Notes: a model not told the origin generated them from the letters alone. Positions 7,645 through 18,332 are shown, counted from the first letter of the stretch. The stretch is 64,000 nt of DNA from Planctomycetota bacterium (GCA_016709875.1 JADJLZ010000006.1:124001-188000); one strand, 5' to 3'. A program made the numbers and translations.

Positions 7645-8541
7645 TCAGCCCTCGAGCGCCCGCCGCAAGCTGCCCTGCTCGCGCTCGAGCAGGAGGCGTG
7701 CGGCCTGCGCGTCGATCTTCCGGCGGCCCATCAGCGCGGCGATCTTGACGCTTCCATCGGCGGCGTGGAGCAGCTGCTCGGCGCGCGTACGGTCGCACTC
7801 GACGATCCTCGCCACGAGCCCGATTCCGCGCTGCCAGAGCTTGGCGTTGCCACGCGCGGCGACGTCGACCATGAGGTTGCCGTAGACCTTTCCCATGCGC
7901 GCCATGCTGAGCGTCGTCAGCATGTTGAGCACCATCTTGGTCGCGCTGCCGGCCTTCAAGCGCGTGCTGCCGGCGAGCACTTCGGGCCCGGTGATCACAC
8001 GGATCGAGATGTCGGCCGCATCGGGCGCCATCTCCTTCGGCACGCAGGCGAGGAAGACCGTCGCGGCGCCGCACTTGTCTGCCCTTTCAATCGCACCGTG
8101 CACGTAGGGCGTCGTTCCGCCGGCCGCGATACCGACCACCACGTCGTTCGCGCCGACACCGCGCGCCTCGAGATCGCGCGCGCCGAGTGCGCGGTCGTCC
8201 TCGGCGCCCTCGATCGAACTCGTCAGCGCGTCCTGGCCGCCCGCGATGATCCCCTGCACCTGCGCAGGGTCGCTCTGGAAGGTCGGCGGGCACTCGGAGG
8301 CATCGAGCACGCCCAGGCGTCCGCTCGTTCCCGCGCCCACGTAGAAGAGCCTGCCACCGCGCGCGAGCCTCTCGCTGATCAACTCGATCGCACGCACGAT
8401 CTCGCTCTTCGCCGCGCGCACGGCCAGCGCGATCCCCGCGTCCTCCGCGTTCATCACGTCGAAGGCCGCGCCCGCATCGAGCGTGTCGAGCTCGGCGCTC
8501 TTCGGGTTCGCAGCTTCCGTCGGGAAGTGCTCGCGACTCAC
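7645..8541 (-). CDS. murQ: N-acetylmuramic acid 6-phosphate etherase MurQ
   Basis: MurQ cleaves the lactyl ether of MurNAc-6-phosphate to give GlcNAc-6-phosphate and D-lactate in cell-wall recycling. The protein has 298 aa, the usual length. Visible hallmarks are NPKSAELDTLDA at the start, the sugar-phosphate-binding VGAGTSGRLGVLD, the catalytic E83 in DASECPPTF, EGAEDD, GIAAGGTTPYV, and the STRLKAGSATKMVLNMLTT signature. The start is GTG (complement of 8539-8541), overlapping the stop of the SDR gene by GTGA. No MurNAc kinase or phosphotransferase gene is adjacent; the amidase at 4682 acts on the same polymer. Confidence 0.95.
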   Translation of the reverse strand: MSREHFPTEAANPKSAELDTLDAGAAFDVMNAEDAGIALAVRAAKSEIVRAIELISERLARGGRLFYVGAGTSGRLGVLDASECPPTFQSDPAQVQGIIAGGQDALTSSIEGAEDDRALGARDLEARGVGANDVVVGIAAGGTTPYVHGAIERADKCGAATVFLACVPKEMAPDAADISIRVITGPEVLAGSTRLKAGSATKMVLNMLTTLSMARMGKVYGNLMVDVAARGNAKLWQRGIGLVARIVECDRTRAEQLLHAADGSVKIAALMGRRKIDAQAARLLLEREQGSLRRALEG

Positions 8542-9362
8542 CGCACGCTCCCCGGGTCGCTCCACAGCGGGTTTCCGAGCGTCGCGCCGCCGTCGACGAC
8601 GAGGCACTCGCCCGTGATGTAGGCGCTTGCCGGCGAGAGCAGGTGCAGGCACTGCGCCGCGACCTCCTCGGCGGTCGCGAAGCGCTGCAGCGGGATGCGC
8701 TCGCGGATTTCGCGCTCGACCTCTGCGTTGGGCCACAGGTTGCGCTGCGCGCCCTGCGACTGGAAGGGGCCCGGTGCGATCGCGTTGGCGCGGATGCCGT
8801 GGCGCGCCCATTCGGCCGCGAGCGTCTTCGTCAGCGCCAGCACGCCCGCCTTGGCGCTGGCGGAGTGCGCGACACCCGGCATGCCGGTCCAGGCGTAGGT
8901 CGCGACGACGTTGAGCATCTGTCCGCGCTTCTGCTTGAGCATGTGCCGGCCGAAGTGCTGCGAACAGTAGAAGGTGCCGTCGAGCACGATGCCGAGCACC
9001 GCGCGCCAGGCGTTCGAGGAGAGGCGCTCGGTGGGGCAGACGAAGTTGCCCGCGGCGTTGTTGACCAGGATGTCGACCTTGCCGTGCTGCGCGGCGATCG
9101 CGTCGGCGCAGGCGCGCACCGCGGCCGTGTCGCGCACGTCGAGCACGCGCGCCTCGCACTTCCAGCCGCGCGCGCGTGCCTCGTCGAGCAGCGCGGAGTG
9201 GTGCTCGGCTGTGCGCGAGGCGATCACGACGCTCGCGCCCAGGGACGCCAGGCCGCGCGAGATCTCCAGGCCCAGCCCGGTGCCTCCGCCGGTGACGACG
9301 GCGACCTCGTTCTCGAAGCAGCCTTTGGGCAACCAGCGCGCGGCGGGGGGAGTGTTCTGCAC
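8538..9362 (-). CDS. Short-chain dehydrogenase, 2,4-dienoyl-CoA reductase-like
   Basis: A 274-residue Rossmann-fold oxidoreductase with the NADP-binding VVTGGGTGLGLEIS (about residues 22-35) and NNAAGNFVCP. The active-site region reads VATYAWTGMPGVAHSASAKAG, with the HSASAKAG form of the helix instead of YxxxK. That arrangement is typical of DECR1-type 2,4-dienoyl-CoA reductases, which use a Tyr further upstream together with Ser and Lys. So it probably reduces unsaturated fatty-acyl-CoA during beta-oxidation. The start is taken as GTG (complement of 9360-9362, MQNTPPAARWLP); no ATG fits. It is coupled to murQ, though I see no metabolic link. Confidence 0.85.
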   Translation of the reverse strand: MQNTPPAARWLPKGCFENEVAVVTGGGTGLGLEISRGLASLGASVVIASRTAEHHSALLDEARARGWKCEARVLDVRDTAAVRACADAIAAQHGKVDILVNNAAGNFVCPTERLSSNAWRAVLGIVLDGTFYCSQHFGRHMLKQKRGQMLNVVATYAWTGMPGVAHSASAKAGVLALTKTLAAEWARHGIRANAIAPGPFQSQGAQRNLWPNAEVEREIRERIPLQRFATAEEVAAQCLHLLSPASAYITGECLVVDGGATLGNPLWSDPGSVR

Positions 9363-9388
9363 GCGCGCAAGGTAGCGCGCGAGGGCTC

Positions 9389-10375
9389 CTAGAACGAGAT
9401 GCCGACGCGCACGGCGGCGAACCAGTCCTCGGAGAGCTGCGGACCGACGAGGTCCTGCGCGAGCGGCAGGCCGACCTCCAGGCCGAAGACGCTGCCGTCG
9501 AGCTTGCCCGAGAAGGGCGTCCAGTTGACGCCGAGCGCTCCGTCGAAGCGCTCGCCGCTCTGCCGCGTGCGGTCGTTCAAGGGGTTCGCGGCGGGATCGA
9601 GATCCGGGTCGGCCCCGCGCACGTTGCCCCAGCGTGTCGCGGTCACTCGCACCGAGCCCGACCACGCGCCGCTCCACTCCTGCACGCCCCAGGCGCTCGC
9701 GCGCACGGAGTCGCCGAGCGCGTAGTCCGCGTCGTTGTGGCTGTTGTGAATCGTGCCCGCGAGCTCGATCCCGTAGGTGTAGGGATCGTCGCGCATGCGC
9801 CAGTCCAGGCGCGGGCTGAGATCGACGGTGCCCGAGCCCGGCTGCAGCGCGTAGGGCAAGCGCGTCGGCACGCTGCCGGGGAACCCGCCGACCTCCGTGA
9901 TCGAACCTGACGGCAGGCTGACCGTGAGGCCGGCGGAGACGCTCTGCGGGCCCAGGCTCCAGAAGACGAGGTCGCCGCCGATCTCGACGTCGCCCTTGCC
10001 CTCCGCGCGCAAGTGGTAGCGCTCGCCGAGGTCGGTGCGCAGGCGCATCGTCTTCGTGCCCCAGGGCAAGCGCGCGTGGAACGCGAGCGTATCGCTGGGG
10101 GCGAACACGATCTCGGCGCTGTGCTCGACGACGTTCATCGACTCGGGCACGGAGCTGAAGCCTTGCGCGAGCGCCTCGTCGGAGGTGACGCGCGCCGCGC
10201 CGTCGCGCAGGCCCTGGAAGCGCGTGTAGCTCGAGCCCAGGCGCACCGTCCAGGCGCTGTCGATCGGACAACGCGCCTCGTCGACGCCGGCGGGTGCGTG
10301 GTCGCCCGGATGCGCGGGCAGAGGCGAGTCAGCGGCGGCGGGGAGAACGAGGAGGGCGAGGATCGGCGGGAGCAT
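9389..10375 (-). CDS. Putative outer-membrane beta-barrel protein
   Basis: This 328-residue protein has a signal peptide (MLPPILALLVLPAAADS) and then many alternating polar/hydrophobic strands, for example TVRLGSSYTRFQG, LAFHARLPWG, SVSAGLTVSLPSGSI and FGLEVGLPL. It ends with a C-terminal strand closing on phenylalanine (AAVRVGISF), the usual outer-membrane insertion signal. The pattern is like the MetA-pathway/DUF3187 barrel families, but I cannot assign it to one. It is upstream of the SDR-murQ pair on the same strand with a 26-bp gap. Cargo or role unknown. Confidence 0.6.
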   Translation of the reverse strand: MLPPILALLVLPAAADSPLPAHPGDHAPAGVDEARCPIDSAWTVRLGSSYTRFQGLRDGAARVTSDEALAQGFSSVPESMNVVEHSAEIVFAPSDTLAFHARLPWGTKTMRLRTDLGERYHLRAEGKGDVEIGGDLVFWSLGPQSVSAGLTVSLPSGSITEVGGFPGSVPTRLPYALQPGSGTVDLSPRLDWRMRDDPYTYGIELAGTIHNSHNDADYALGDSVRASAWGVQEWSGAWSGSVRVTATRWGNVRGADPDLDPAANPLNDRTRQSGERFDGALGVNWTPFSGKLDGSVFGLEVGLPLAQDLVGPQLSEDWFAAVRVGISF

Positions 10376-10426
10376 GGCAGCGCGAGTATGGCGCGAGGGC
10401 GCGCCCGCCGATACGGGCCTTCCGGC

Positions 10427-11098
10427 TCAGTCGTCCTTGAGCTCGACCTCGACGTGCGCGGGCAGGCGCAGCGTGGGCAGCACGTCGCGCAGGTCGTGGC
10501 GCAGCCGCTCGAGGTCGCGCTCGGGCACCTCGGTCTCGAAGATCAGGCGCGCGCCGGAGCCGTGCTCGTCGTGTGCGGGCTCCATGCGCACGGAGATCTC
10601 GCCGTGGACGCGCTCGCGCAGCCAGCCCGAGACCTCCTCCGCGAGGTCGGTCCACGCCTCTCCCGGCCGCATCTCGAGCACGAGGCGCGCGTGCTGCGTG
10701 TCGCTCGTGGACGCGCCCGGGGTGCGCGGCTCGAGTTGGAACTCGAAGCGCTTGACGGGGCCGTTGCGCACGAGCTCCTGCTTGGCGTGGAAGGCCAACA
10801 CCAGCGTGACCCCGAAGGCCGCGAGGAGCGCGATCAGCACGAGCGAGCAGCCGACCATGCAGCCTGCGGGGGCACCAAGCTTCGTCGTGCCCTTCGAACC
10901 GCTCTTGAAGACCAGGAAGCAGGCGATCGCCAGCACCGTGCAGACGAACACGAAGGCGAGACAGCCGAAGCCGAACACGGGCCAGTGGGGGGGAGTGCAT
11001 CGCGCGGGGAACTCGGGGGGGAAGCGGTGGAGTCGGACGCGGGCCTGCTTCGCTCGCGGCCTCCCAGCATTCGCGCCCGGGACCGGAATCGTTAGCAT
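10427..11098 (-). CDS. Hypothetical membrane protein with two TM segments
   Basis: A 223-residue protein of no family I know. Two hydrophobic segments (VFGFGCLAFVFVCTVLAIAC about 38-57; VGCSLVLIALLAAFGVTLVLA about 80-100) flank a short loop with KSGSKGTTK. The C-terminal 110 residues form a soluble domain with alternating strands and helices (FEFQLEPRT, LVLEMRPGEAW, ISVRMEPAHDEHG, VEVELKDD). The start is the ATG complementary to 11096-11098. It is divergent from the dehydrogenase gene, with only 28 bp between the starts. Confidence 0.6.
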   Translation of the reverse strand: MLTIPVPGANAGRPRAKQARVRLHRFPPEFPARCTPPHWPVFGFGCLAFVFVCTVLAIACFLVFKSGSKGTTKLGAPAGCMVGCSLVLIALLAAFGVTLVLAFHAKQELVRNGPVKRFEFQLEPRTPGASTSDTQHARLVLEMRPGEAWTDLAEEVSGWLRERVHGEISVRMEPAHDEHGSGARLIFETEVPERDLERLRHDLRDVLPTLRLPAHVEVELKDD

Positions 11099-11126
11099 GT
11101 TCCCCCCCGAACCCCGCCGAATCCCC

Positions 11127-12689
<1,563 letters not shown>

Positions 12690-13928
12690 TCAGCGCGGCG
12701 TGCCAGCGCCCAGGCGCTCGGCCGCCTCGCTGCGCTGCTTCCACCAGGCGAACCAGCGCTCGGGGTTCTCGCTCGGCTTCTCGCCCGAGAGCCGCGCCAG
12801 CGCGTGGCACAGCGCACGGCGCTCGGCCGCGGGCGTGGAGCTCTCGACGCCCATGCCGATCACCTTGACGTCGAGCTGCGTGCCCTCGCCGACCACGTCG
12901 GGGATCGGATCCGCGATCGAGGAGCCCTGCGCGATCTGCACGTCGAAGTCGCGCAGGTAGCCGACTTGGTTGCCGACGAACAGGTGCGAGCGCGGTGCGC
13001 CACCCGCGGAGCCCGCGGCGGGAGCCATGCGCGCGAGGTGCACGAGCAACGGTTCGATCGCGGCGAGGTCGCCGGAGGTCCCCAGCGCCTCGATCGCGTG
13101 GATGCGCAGCGCGGGTTCCTCGCGCGCGAGCACGTGCACGAGCGGGACCACTCGCGCGCGCGACTCAACCAGGCGCAGGCCGAGCGCGGCCTCCGCGCGC
13201 ACGTCGGAGGAGGGATCGAAAGTCGCGCGCTCGAGCAGCTCGCGCGCCGATCCACCCGGGAAGATGCGCCGCAGCCCGAAGAGCGCGAAGGCGCGCCGGG
13301 TCGTGACACCGCTGCGCGTGTCGCGCACGAGCAGTTCGTGCACCAGCTCCGGCTGGGCGAGCGCGGCGAGCTTCCCCGCGACGAGTTCGCGCAGCGCGGG
13401 GCGCGACTGCGAGCCGAAGCGCAGCAGTGCGTCGATGCGCTCGCGGATCGGCAGCGCCGTGTCCTCGGCAGCGCGCGGGAAGGCGATCGGGATCGCCTCG
13501 CGCTCGATCAGCGCGCGCGCGGCCTCGTGCTCGGGGTCGGCGGAGAGGATGCGGTCGAGCGCGGCGAGCGCCTCGGAGAGCAGGCCTTCCTGGATCATCC
13601 AGCCGGCGAGCTCGCAGCGGCGGCCGAGGTCCTCGGCCGGCACGGCGCTCGAGAGTTCGCGCAGCTGGGACAGCAATTCACGCTCGCTCGAGGCGCGCTG
13701 GACGAGCCCATCGGGCAGCACGAGCCAGACGTTGCCGTCGCGCACCTCCCAGCCGTCCTCGCGCAGGCGCGAGAGCGCGCGCAACTTGCGGCCGTCGCAG
13801 AGCGAGAGGATGCGGCGTTCCTCCGCCGCGAGGGCGCGCTCTTCGCGCGTGGAGGCGGGCGCCGGCGCCTGCGCCGTGAGGGCGGCAGAACCGGGCCAGC
13901 TGAGGAGGACGGCAAGCAAGCAGAGCAT
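12690..13928 (-). CDS. Secreted HEAT-repeat protein with a secretin-like segment
   Basis: This 412-residue protein has a signal peptide (MLCLLAVLLSWPGSAALTAQ), an N-terminal helical region and HEAT-like repeats at about 160-300 (FDPSSDVRAEAALGLRLVE, EPALRIHAIEALGTSGD). Residues 319-357 differ in character: NQVGYLRDFDVQIAQ, then SSIADPIPDVV and TQLDVKVIG. This stretch matches, position by position, the secretin genes at 51873 and 54533 (NQVAYVQDFNVEIAQGASI and NQRAFIQDFDVEVAQ). A W-rich C-terminal region (WFAWWKQR) follows. It may be a periplasmic scaffold partly derived from, or able to pair with, a secretin. Not assignable to a known family; the segment match is seen, the role is inferred. 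Confidence 0.7.
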   Translation of the reverse strand: MLCLLAVLLSWPGSAALTAQAPAPASTREERALAAEERRILSLCDGRKLRALSRLREDGWEVRDGNVWLVLPDGLVQRASSERELLSQLRELSSAVPAEDLGRRCELAGWMIQEGLLSEALAALDRILSADPEHEAARALIEREAIPIAFPRAAEDTALPIRERIDALLRFGSQSRPALRELVAGKLAALAQPELVHELLVRDTRSGVTTRRAFALFGLRRIFPGGSARELLERATFDPSSDVRAEAALGLRLVESRARVVPLVHVLAREEPALRIHAIEALGTSGDLAAIEPLLVHLARMAPAAGSAGGAPRSHLFVGNQVGYLRDFDVQIAQGSSIADPIPDVVGEGTQLDVKVIGMGVESSTPAAERRALCHALARLSGEKPSENPERWFAWWKQRSEAAERLGAGTPR

Positions 13929-13974
13929 GGGTGAATCCTGGACGGGGAGCTCCCGGGAGCAGGAAGCGTGCCAC

Positions 13975-16275
13975 CTACGGACTCTTCACGTCGAGGACCA
14001 GCGGGCCCTCGCGCGAGGTCCAGCGCAGCCGGATCCCACGCCGCAGGACCTCGGCGGCGCTCGCCGGGCGCTCGCTGGAGCTGATCCAGACCTGCCGCGG
14101 CTCGAGCGCGCGGAGCAGGCCGCCCAGTTGCGAGCTCTCGCCGCCGTGGTGGGGCAGGAGCAGCACCTGTACGGGCCCCCAAGGGCCGTTCCAGGCCTCG
14201 AGTTGGCCCCGCAGGCCTTCCTCCACGGCATCCCCAGCGAGCCACAGGAGCCCCTCGGGACCCTCCAGAACGAGGCTGCGCGAGCCCTCGTTGCCTGGCT
14301 GCGTCGATCCCCGGAGCAACCAAACTCTTGCCGATGGATCGCCGCTGAGCTCGAGCACACCCCGCCCGGCGAGGTCGACGCGGCGAAAAGCGTGCGCGGG
14401 CCGCTCACCGGGGTGTGCGGGTTCCGCACCTGCCCAGAGTGCGGGGGGGTAGCGCTCGAGGACCCAGTCGAGGGCCCCGTCGTGGTCGCGCTCGGAGTGT
14501 GAGAGCGCGTAGCGCACGCAGCCGGGATCCCAGGCGGCGAGCAGCGGACCGAGCGCGCCCCGTGCGAGCCCGGTCCGGTCGCGCGTCCCGGCGTCGAAGA
14601 TCCAGGCCGAGCCGTCGCTCGCGCGCACGGCCGCGCAGGTCCCGTGGCCGACGTCGAGCGCGACGAGCACGGATTCCACGGGCGCCGCCGTCCAGGGCAG
14701 CAGCGCGATCCCACAAAGCAGTGCGGCCGCGCGTAGGAGCGTGCGCGCGCGCGCCGGACTCGCGCAGCGCAGCGCTCCGAGCAGCGCGACCGCGACCGCG
14801 GCCCAGAGCAGGAATGGCCGCGGCGGAACTTCGGCCGGCGAGAGCGGCAGCGCGTCGAACGCGCGCACGAGGACGTCGGTCGCGCGCGCGCAGAGCGTGA
14901 GCAGCTGCTCGGGCACGGGCAGGCCGAGGAAGGCGTGCAGCGCCGCGAGCACGAGCAACAGCGACGTGGGCGGGAGCAGCAGCACAGTCGAGAGGATCCC
15001 GCTCGGGCAGAGCTCGCCGAAGCGCCCGAGCACCAGCGGCGCGGTCGCGATCACGGCGACCACCGAGGCGACCAGCGCGGTGCGCAGGGAGAGCGCGGCG
15101 CGCGTGCTCGCGACGCACAGGAATTCCGGCCGCGCGCGTCCGAGCGAGTCCACGCGCGAGAGGCCCGGCGGGCCGAGCCCGCGCGCGAGCCACGCCAGCG
15201 CCGGGCCGCTCGCGAGCACCAGGCCGAGCGTCGCCGCATAGGAGAGTTCGACCGAAAGCGAGCTCGCCGCGCGCGGGTCCCAGGCGCACTCGCAACACAG
15301 CGCCGCGGCCCACAGCGTGAGCCCGTCGCAGCGCCGCGGGACCGACTGCGCGTTCGAGCGCGGCGCGAAGGGCACGAGCGCGAAGACCAGCGCCGCGCGC
15401 AGCACGGGCGCGTCACCGCCGGCCATCGGCACGTAGAGCGCGACCGCGGGCAGCGCCAGGAGTTCCGGCCGCAGACGCCCTCGCGCGATTCGTTCGAAGA
15501 GTGCGGCGAGCGCGCGCGCGAGCGGCGCGAAGACGAGCCACGAGAGCAGCACGACCTGCGTGCCGCTGACGACCAGCAGGTGGTAGGTGCCGGTGCGCAC
15601 GTAGCGATCCTGCTCGCCCGGCGCAAAAAGCGAGGTGTCGCCGAGCAAGAGCGCCGCGCACAGGCCGCGCACCGCCGGGTCGTGCAGGCCCTCGATGCGC
15701 GCGAGCGCCGCGCTGCGCAGCCGCGCGAGCGGACGGCCCAGATACAGGAACCCGTGCGCTGGCTCGAGGCGCACGAGCTCGTCGGGCAGCAGCTCGCGCA
15801 CTCGTCCCCGGCCACCCGCGGCGCTCGGGCCCTCGTCTGGATCGGCCACCGGGCCGCGCGCGGGCAGGCGCATCAGCGAGCGCGGGGCGAGCGCCACGCG
15901 CGCGCCCTCCTCGACGACCCCCGGGGCGATCTCGGCCTGCACACGCGCGCGCCCGGTGCTCGCGCGCTCCGCGCCGGGCTGCAGCTCGCGCACGCTCCAC
16001 GCGGCGCCCGGATCCGCGTCGGCGGCGCCCGGGCCGAGCGCGCTGGCGCGCGAGGCCGCGCTCGCGGCGAGCGCCCCGAGCACGAGCGCACCCGCGAGCT
16101 TGTGCGCGCGCGGCGCGAGCGCGCAGGCGAGGCCCGCGCCGACGAGCAGCCCGAAGGCCAGGCCGAGCTCCAGCCCAGCTTCGAGGCCGGCGGCGCAACC
16201 CAGGTAGGAACCTCCCGCCCAGGCCGCGCACACACGCAGCAGCGTTCGTCGGGGCGGGTGGGCAGCGGTGTGCAC
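13975..16275 (-). CDS. comEC: ComEC/Rec2-type DNA uptake channel
   Basis: ComEC forms the inner-membrane channel for single-stranded DNA in natural transformation. The 766-residue protein shows N-terminal TM helices, an OB-like periplasmic part (about 100-180), the competence domain with GLCAALLLGDTSL and YRVTGTYHLLVVSGTQ-like region, then many TM helices. A C-terminal metallo-beta-lactamase-like domain follows (about 520-766), with VALDVGHGTCAAV, SHSERDHDGALD, LLWLAGDA and LLPHHGGESS. The GTG complementary to 16273-16275 is the best start (MHTAAHPPRR); earlier codons overlap the divergent coaD gene. Together with comM it suggests competence, though no pilus genes are in the window. Confidence 0.92.
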   Translation of the reverse strand: MHTAAHPPRRTLLRVCAAWAGGSYLGCAAGLEAGLELGLAFGLLVGAGLACALAPRAHKLAGALVLGALAASAASRASALGPGAADADPGAAWSVRELQPGAERASTGRARVQAEIAPGVVEEGARVALAPRSLMRLPARGPVADPDEGPSAAGGRGRVRELLPDELVRLEPAHGFLYLGRPLARLRSAALARIEGLHDPAVRGLCAALLLGDTSLFAPGEQDRYVRTGTYHLLVVSGTQVVLLSWLVFAPLARALAALFERIARGRLRPELLALPAVALYVPMAGGDAPVLRAALVFALVPFAPRSNAQSVPRRCDGLTLWAAALCCECAWDPRAASSLSVELSYAATLGLVLASGPALAWLARGLGPPGLSRVDSLGRARPEFLCVASTRAALSLRTALVASVVAVIATAPLVLGRFGELCPSGILSTVLLLPPTSLLLVLAALHAFLGLPVPEQLLTLCARATDVLVRAFDALPLSPAEVPPRPFLLWAAVAVALLGALRCASPARARTLLRAAALLCGIALLPWTAAPVESVLVALDVGHGTCAAVRASDGSAWIFDAGTRDRTGLARGALGPLLAAWDPGCVRYALSHSERDHDGALDWVLERYPPALWAGAEPAHPGERPAHAFRRVDLAGRGVLELSGDPSARVWLLRGSTQPGNEGSRSLVLEGPEGLLWLAGDAVEEGLRGQLEAWNGPWGPVQVLLLPHHGGESSQLGGLLRALEPRQVWISSSERPASAAEVLRRGIRLRWTSREGPLVLDVKSP

Positions 16276-16356
16276 GCGTGGAGCTCCACCACGAAGACGC
16301 TCGGACCCCGCCAAGGTTGCGCCTGCGCGGCCAGGATTCGTACGATGCCGCGCCGC

Positions 16357-16857
16357 ATGAGCGAACGAGCCCGCGGCCACCACGCCCTGTTCCCGGGCAG
16401 TTTCGATCCGCCCACGCTCGGTCACCTCGACCTCGTGCGCCGCGCGCAGACGCTTTTCGGCCGGGTCAGCATCGCCGTCGCGCGCAACCCGGAGAAGGCG
16501 GGCCTCTTCACCTCCGCCGAGCGCGTGCAACTCTTCCGCGGCGCCGTCGTGGGCCTCGCGGGTGTCGAGGTGCTCGAGATCGACGGCCTGGTGGTCGAGG
16601 CCGCGCGCTCGCTCGGCTGCGACGTGATCGTGCGCGGCGTGCGCAGCGGCACCGACTTCGACTACGAGATCTCGATGGCGCGCACCAACCGCGCGCTCTA
16701 TGCCGCCGCGGACACGGTGCTGCTCGCGCCGCCGCCGGAGTACGCGCACATCTCGGCCTCGCTCGTGCGCCAGATCGCGCGCATGGGCGGCGACGTGTCG
16801 AGCTTCGTCCCGGCCAACGTGCTGCACGCGCTCGAGGAGCGTTGTGGTCGTTCGTAG
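16357..16857 (+). CDS. coaD: Phosphopantetheine adenylyltransferase CoaD
   Basis: CoaD transfers AMP from ATP to 4'-phosphopantetheine, the fourth step of coenzyme A synthesis. The protein has 166 aa from the ATG at 16357 (MSERARGHHALFPGSFDPPT); an ATG at 16345 would add four residues. The nucleotidyltransferase motif is PTLGH, with H23 the last residue of the TxGH form. RGVRSGTDFDYEISMARTN and the late ISASLVRQIA ATP-binding segment are all present. It is divergent from comEC with about 80 bp between them. Confidence 0.95.
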   Translation: MSERARGHHALFPGSFDPPTLGHLDLVRRAQTLFGRVSIAVARNPEKAGLFTSAERVQLFRGAVVGLAGVEVLEIDGLVVEAARSLGCDVIVRGVRSGTDFDYEISMARTNRALYAAADTVLLAPPPEYAHISASLVRQIARMGGDVSSFVPANVLHALEERCGRS

Positions 16858-16895
16858 ACTCTGATCCCCAAACGCAATAGGAAGAAGCGCTCCCC

Positions 16896-17282
16896 TTGAA
16901 GCAGAAGATCTCGACCGACGCGGCACCCAAGGCCATCGGACCCTACAGCCAGGCGATCCGGACGGGCGGCCTGGTCTACTGCTCGGGCCAGATCGCGCTC
17001 GATCCCAAGAGTGGCGAGATCGTCGGCAAGGACGTGACCGAGCAGTGCGAGCAGGTCATGAAGAACCTCTCCGCCGTGCTCGCCGCCGCGGGCAGCGACA
17101 CGTCCAAGGCCGTGAAGTGCACCGTGTACCTCAAGTTCATGAAGGACTTCGCCGCGGTGAACGCGGTCTACGGCAAGTACTTCAGCGGCGACACGCCGCC
17201 CGCGCGGGCGACGGTTGCGGTGAGCGAGCTGCCGCGCGACGTGCTGGTCGAGATCGACTGCGTCGCGCTCGTGGGCTCCTAG
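16896..17282 (+). CDS. ridA: RidA-family enamine/imine deaminase
   Basis: RidA hydrolyses reactive enamines and imines made by PLP enzymes, such as 2-aminoacrylate. The protein has 128 aa, the family norm, with IGPYSQAIRTGGLVYCSGQI, the VKCTVYLKFMKDF segment and the key arginine R104 in PPARATVAV. The start is TTG at 16896 (MKQKISTDAAPKAIG), directly preceded by CCCC; a weak aggaag lies about 15 bases upstream. The PLP enzymes at 3593 and elsewhere could produce its substrates. Its stop shares CTAG with the convergent gene. Confidence 0.93.
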   Translation: MKQKISTDAAPKAIGPYSQAIRTGGLVYCSGQIALDPKSGEIVGKDVTEQCEQVMKNLSAVLAAAGSDTSKAVKCTVYLKFMKDFAAVNAVYGKYFSGDTPPARATVAVSELPRDVLVEIDCVALVGS

Positions 17283-18328
17283 CGCTGCGCCTGGGGCGGA
17301 GCGAGGACCCGGAAGCAGGGGATCGCACCCTCGATCGTGCGCGCGACGCCTCCCGATCGGGCGAAGTCCTCCTGCGCGCGCCGGTGCAGGTTTCCGAGCG
17401 CCGCGCGCGTGCCCGACTTGCGCTCGTCGTCGGAGTCCGGCACGCCGCGCAGGTCGAACCCGGAGAGGCGCACGAGCAGCGTGCCCTGCCACTTGCCATC
17501 CGAACTGCGCACCGGGAGGCACACGTCCTCTCCCGCGAGCCAGTAGAAGTCGCGACTGGGACTGAACACGTAGGTCACCAGGCGCTTGCGCGAGTCGAGA
17601 CGGTGCAGGACGCGCAGATCGCAATCGTAGTGCGTGAAGGGGAAAGGCAGATCGGAGCGGATCGAGAGGCGCAGGGCGGCAAAGGGCCCGTGCGTCTCGT
17701 CCTCGCCGAAGAGGATCGTCTCGGGCAGCGGCTCGAGCCGTTCGTAGTTGGTGCCCAGGTCGCCGATTCCCGCGGCGTAGTCGTGCAGCGTGCCCAGGAT
17801 CGAATCGAGGTCGGCGCGCATGAAAGTGGCGGCCTGGTGCAGCGTCTGCGCCCCGTGGTCCGCGTTCCAGGGGGGATCGGTGGAAACCCTGCGCTCGAGG
17901 ATCGGACCGAAATAGACGCCGTCGTCCGCACGCTCCTTGTCCGGATCCCAGCGCGGGTCGAGCAGTGCGTCGGCGACGAGCAACTTGCGCAGGAGCTTCG
18001 CGACCCGTGCATGCGTGGCGGGTCGCGCTGCGCGCAGTTCGTTGAGCTCCTCCTCGAGCGCGCGAGGGGTCCCTCCGCGGCGCCGGTGTTCGGCGATCAG
18101 GTCGCCCAGGCTCGCCATCCAGGGCTGTCGCTGCGGCGCATCGAAGCGTTCCTCGAGCAGGTCGGCGAGTCCGAGCGGAAGCGCTTTCTCCCGCTCGGCG
18201 GGCTTCCAGAGCGCCTCGGGCAGCATCCAGGCACTCGGGAAGACCTTCGGGTCGAGCGCGCTCCAGTCCGCGCGCGTCGGCTCGAGGACGCGCGGGGATC
18301 CCAAGCAGAGCAGCAGCAGTGCGAGCAT
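17279..18328 (-). CDS. Secreted protein of unknown function
   Basis: A 349-residue protein with a short signal-like start (MLALLLLCLGSPRVLEPT). The mature part has a helical N-terminal half (LEERFDAPQ, LRAARPATHARVAKLLRKLL) and a beta-rich C-terminal half with LGTNYERLEPL, FPFTHYDCDLRVLHRLD, VFSPSRDFYWLAGED and GTLLVRLSGFDLRGVPDSDD. I recognise no family. It starts four bases after the stop of the alpha/beta-hydrolase gene on the same strand, so the two form an operon. Confidence 0.7.
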   Translation of the reverse strand: MLALLLLCLGSPRVLEPTRADWSALDPKVFPSAWMLPEALWKPAEREKALPLGLADLLEERFDAPQRQPWMASLGDLIAEHRRRGGTPRALEEELNELRAARPATHARVAKLLRKLLVADALLDPRWDPDKERADDGVYFGPILERRVSTDPPWNADHGAQTLHQAATFMRADLDSILGTLHDYAAGIGDLGTNYERLEPLPETILFGEDETHGPFAALRLSIRSDLPFPFTHYDCDLRVLHRLDSRKRLVTYVFSPSRDFYWLAGEDVCLPVRSSDGKWQGTLLVRLSGFDLRGVPDSDDERKSGTRAALGNLHRRAQEDFARSGGVARTIEGAIPCFRVLAPPQAQR

Positions 18329-18332
18329 GGCT

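Noticed and set aside
8538..9362. SDR without the YxxxK active site, first read as an inactive enzyme
   Set aside because: The HSASAKAG form with an upstream Tyr is the normal active site of 2,4-dienoyl-CoA reductases.
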